Shown here piece after piece: positions 5,876-8,279 of a stretch of 8,279 nucleotides of DNA (position 1 is its first letter; each line of letters starts with the position of its first letter). The stretch is from Candidatus Faecivivens stercoripullorum (lineage in GTDB: Bacteria; Bacillota; Clostridia; Oscillospirales; Ruminococcaceae): the NCBI GenBank assembly GCA_018715285.1, contig DVLW01000037.1, forward strand, positions 1-8,279. Reading direction: 5' to 3'. A model generated the notes under the pieces. It saw nothing but the letters and a program-made list of their open reading frames with translations, was not told where the DNA came from and did not search any database. A program made the position numbers and the translations under genes.

Positions 5876-5916
5876 GCGCGTTTGCTTTGGCTGTTCTTTT
5901 GACAAACAAACGGCGC
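5876..5916 (-). repeat. Imperfect inverted repeat after mfd
   Basis: CGTTTG and CAAACG (5879-5884 and 5907-5912) pair, and with one bulged base the stem gains three more G-C pairs (5876-5878 with 5914-5916). The loop is long (22 nt) and no U-run follows on the minus strand. It begins 3 nt after the mfd stop codon and could weakly attenuate readthrough into the peptidase gene or protect the mfd mRNA end. It is not a convincing terminator. Confidence 0.3.
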
Positions 5917-5918
5917 GA

Positions 5919-8279
5919 TCAATTCTGTCCGGACACTGGGCTTTTCAGCTGTTCCATCAGGTTGCCATCCTTGAATCCCTGTAATGTCTTCATAACCTCA
6001 CGGAGGGTATCCATCGCACTATCGACAATCTTAACACCGATATACGGCGTTTGTCCGGAAACGACGATACAGCGTCCCTTGAGCTTCATATTGAGCATAG
6101 CCGCGATATTGACATCCAGTTTTTCCGGGATAAGGTGCAGCATCTGTCCCTTCTGGGTAATCTCTTTGAATCCGAACCGTGCCGCCGTATTGCGCAGCAG
6201 CGCAACATCGATCAATCCTTTAACCGAAGCAGGCGGTTCACCAAAACGGTCGATCAGTTCGTCAATCAAATCCATTCCGTCTTCTTCGGTAATAATCGAA
6301 GCAATCTTGCGGTAAATATCGATTCTCTGTGCAAGGTTTTCGATATAGCTTTCCGGAATATGTGCCTCCAGCTGAATATCGACCAGACATTCCGCTGTCG
6401 AACGGATTTCCGGCGCCTTGCCCTGTTTTTCAGCGACAGCCTCGGACAAAAGACGCAGATACATATCATATCCGACCGCTTCCATATGTCCATGCTGACG
6501 GGTTCCGAGAATATTACCGGCACCGCGGATTTCCAGGTCACGCAGTGCAATTCGGAAACCGGAACCGAATTTGGTAAACTCGCGGATTGCGTTCAGCCGC
6601 TTGGTTGCCACCTCGGTCAGCACCTTTCCGCGCTGGAAAGTAAAATAAGCATAGGCTCTGCGGCTGGAACGACCAACTCTTCCGCGCAGCTGGTAGAGCT
6701 GGGAAAGACCCAACCGGTCAGCGTCTTCAATAATCAACGTATTGCAGTTGGAGACATCGACACCCGTTTCAATGATGGTCGTACAAACCAGAATGTCAAT
6801 TTCCTGTTCCATCAGCTGTCGCCAGACACGGGAAAGAGCTTCTTCTGACATTTTGCCGTGCGCAACCGCAATCCTCGCTTCCGGAATCATCTGCTGAATC
6901 TTTCCGGCACAGGCGTCGATTGTTTCGGTATTGTTGTGCAGGTAATATGCCTGACCACCGCGGCGAAGTTCCTTACGGAGTGCTTCCATAACAACACCGG
7001 TATCATGTTCCAGTACATAAGTCTGAATCGGATGTCGGTTCTGAGGAGCTTCTTCGATAACACTCATATCCCGTATCCCGCTCATCGCCATATTTAAGGT
7101 TCTCGGAATAGGGGTCGCAGACAGGGTCAGCATATCTACCGACGCCAGCATCTCTTTAAACCGTTCCTTATGTGCAACGCCGAAACGCTGTTCCTCGTCG
7201 ATAATTGCAAGGCCCAGATCTTTGAAATGAACGTCTTTGGAAACCAGCCGGTGGGTACCGACTACAATATCGATCAGACCACGTTCCAGCTTGTTCATAA
7301 TCTCTTTCTGTTCCTTTGGAGAGCGGAAACGGGAAAGAAGTTCAACATTAACCGGGAAATTTCCCATACGGGAGACCAGCGTCTGATAATGCTGCCATGC
7401 AAGAATCGTCGTCGGGCAGAGGATTGCACATTGTTTACCATCCAGTACGCACTTGAAAGCAGCCCGCAGTGCAACCTCGGTTTTTCCGAATCCAACGTCA
7501 CCGCACAGCAGCCGCTCCATTGGAACCGGACGCTCCATGTCTTCTTTGATCTCATGGATGCAGCGCAGCTGGTCGTCCGTCTCCTGGTACTCAAAATGGT
7601 CTTCAAAATCTCGCTGCATCTCGTCATCCGGTGAGAATGCGTAGCCTTTAACCGACATCCGCTTGGCATACAGGGCAATCAGCTCATCTGCCATCTCGTC
7701 AACCGCTTTTTTGACCTTCTGTCTGGTCTTCTGCCATTCGGTCGAATGCAGGCGGTTCAGTTTGATATGGGAATCCTCACGTGGACCGATGTATTTGGAA
7801 ACCAGGTCAAGCTGCGTAACTGGTACATAAAGGGTATCGCTCCCGGCGTAGCGAATCTTGATATAATCCTTGATGACACCCTGTAATTCCAGCTTGTGGA
7901 TACCGTCAAAGATACCAATACCATGGGTTACATGAACAACATAATCACCAACTGTCAGATCGGACAGCGAACGGATTTCCTCACCTTTGCGCTTTTTGGC
8001 CTTTTTGGTCGGAAGGGAAGTCGCACGAAGCGTTGTTGTCAGCGAAAACCGGATTTCCGGGTATTCAAAACCAGTCGACAGTGTTCCGGCCAGTACAAAT
8101 ACCTTACGATACTTGATCGCCTTCAAATCTTTTTCATAGCTGGCTGGAATTCCCATCCGAACAAGGTCACTCGCCAGGTTCTGCGCCGCCTTATCGGTAC
8201 CGGCAAAGATACAGCAGCAATATCCCTGTTCCATCAGCGGATCAAGGTCAGATTTAAGCAGTTTCAGATCACCATTCCA
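5919..8279 (-). CDS. mfd: Transcription-repair coupling factor Mfd (partial, N-terminus beyond right edge)
   Basis: Mfd is a DNA translocase that removes RNA polymerase stalled at lesions and recruits UvrA for nucleotide excision repair. The visible 786 codons are the C-terminal two thirds of a protein usually about 1,150 residues long; the frame is open to the window edge. In order along the fragment: the end of the UvrB-like region (VLAGTLSTGFEYPE), a basic linker, the CarD-like RNA polymerase-interacting domain (about 105-165, VGDYVVHVTHGIG to YVPVTQLDLVSKYIG), then the translocase. This has Walker A GDVGFGKTE (about 258-266), Walker B DEEQ (about 361-364), motif III SATPIPRT, and TTIIETGVDV to QLRGRVGRSSR (about 533). 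RDLEIRGAGNILG and the C-terminal TRCF domain follow. No frameshift or missing motif is seen. RecG has a similar motor but lacks the CarD-like domain. Confidence 0.97.
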   Translation of the reverse strand, partial: WNGDLKLLKSDLDPLMEQGYCCCIFAGTDKAAQNLASDLVRMGIPASYEKDLKAIKYRKVFVLAGTLSTGFEYPEIRFSLTTTLRATSLPTKKAKKRKGEEIRSLSDLTVGDYVVHVTHGIGIFDGIHKLELQGVIKDYIKIRYAGSDTLYVPVTQLDLVSKYIGPREDSHIKLNRLHSTEWQKTRQKVKKAVDEMADELIALYAKRMSVKGYAFSPDDEMQRDFEDHFEYQETDDQLRCIHEIKEDMERPVPMERLLCGDVGFGKTEVALRAAFKCVLDGKQCAILCPTTILAWQHYQTLVSRMGNFPVNVELLSRFRSPKEQKEIMNKLERGLIDIVVGTHRLVSKDVHFKDLGLAIIDEEQRFGVAHKERFKEMLASVDMLTLSATPIPRTLNMAMSGIRDMSVIEEAPQNRHPIQTYVLEHDTGVVMEALRKELRRGGQAYYLHNNTETIDACAGKIQQMIPEARIAVAHGKMSEEALSRVWRQLMEQEIDILVCTTIIETGVDVSNCNTLIIEDADRLGLSQLYQLRGRVGRSSRRAYAYFTFQRGKVLTEVATKRLNAIREFTKFGSGFRIALRDLEIRGAGNILGTRQHGHMEAVGYDMYLRLLSEAVAEKQGKAPEIRSTAECLVDIQLEAHIPESYIENLAQRIDIYRKIASIITEEDGMDLIDELIDRFGEPPASVKGLIDVALLRNTAARFGFKEITQKGQMLHLIPEKLDVNIAAMLNMKLKGRCIVVSGQTPYIGVKIVDSAMDTLREVMKTLQGFKDGNLMEQLKSPVSGQN

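Noticed and set aside
6051..6848. A 265-codon open frame on the plus strand
   Set aside because: It is antisense to mfd motor and TRCF domains and shows no recognisable protein features.
7773..7788. A second CACGTG core that could be a parS site
   Set aside because: Only the centre (TCACGTGGA) matches; the outer TGTT/AACA bases do not, and it lies in a conserved coding part of mfd.

Overview
The window looks like an ordinary, probably origin-proximal piece of a low-to-moderate GC Firmicutes (Clostridia-type) chromosome. The grounds are strong AGGAGG-type ribosome binding sites, sigma-A-like TTGnnn/TATAAT promoters, tRNA genes with encoded CCA, and the yabB(trmN6)-like gene next to rsmI, an arrangement found near oriC in Bacillus subtilis, where mfd is also origin-proximal. 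No phage, transposon, CRISPR array or defence system is visible.

Left part (1-475). The first 17 bases may be the start of a leftward gene that runs off the edge. Two leucine tRNA genes (CAA, then CAG) lie on the minus strand only 3 nt apart. They share a clear promoter (-10 at 343-348, -35 at 366-371) and end in a strong intrinsic terminator (85-129). An A/T-tract segment separates this promoter from a divergent rightward promoter (410-439).

Rightward operon (476-3448). Three RNA methyltransferase genes follow one another: a TrmN6/YabB-like tRNA adenine-N6 enzyme, RsmI (16S rRNA C1402 2'-O) and an RlmI-like 23S rRNA m5C enzyme. A hairpin at 3473-3528 separates them from the convergent leftward genes.

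Leftward block (3539-8279). In transcription order this is mfd (transcription-repair coupling factor, 5' end beyond the right edge), an M42-family metallopeptidase, and an iron-containing alcohol dehydrogenase. The dehydrogenase has its own promoter, whose -10 box overlaps the peptidase stop codon. Its best start is a GTG inside a perfect 16-bp palindrome, TGTTCCACGTGGAACA, which matches the chromosomal parS (ParB/Spo0J) consensus. This parS candidate, placed in the translation initiation region of a metabolic gene, is the most notable signal in the window; the rest is core housekeeping. No previously undescribed system was found.
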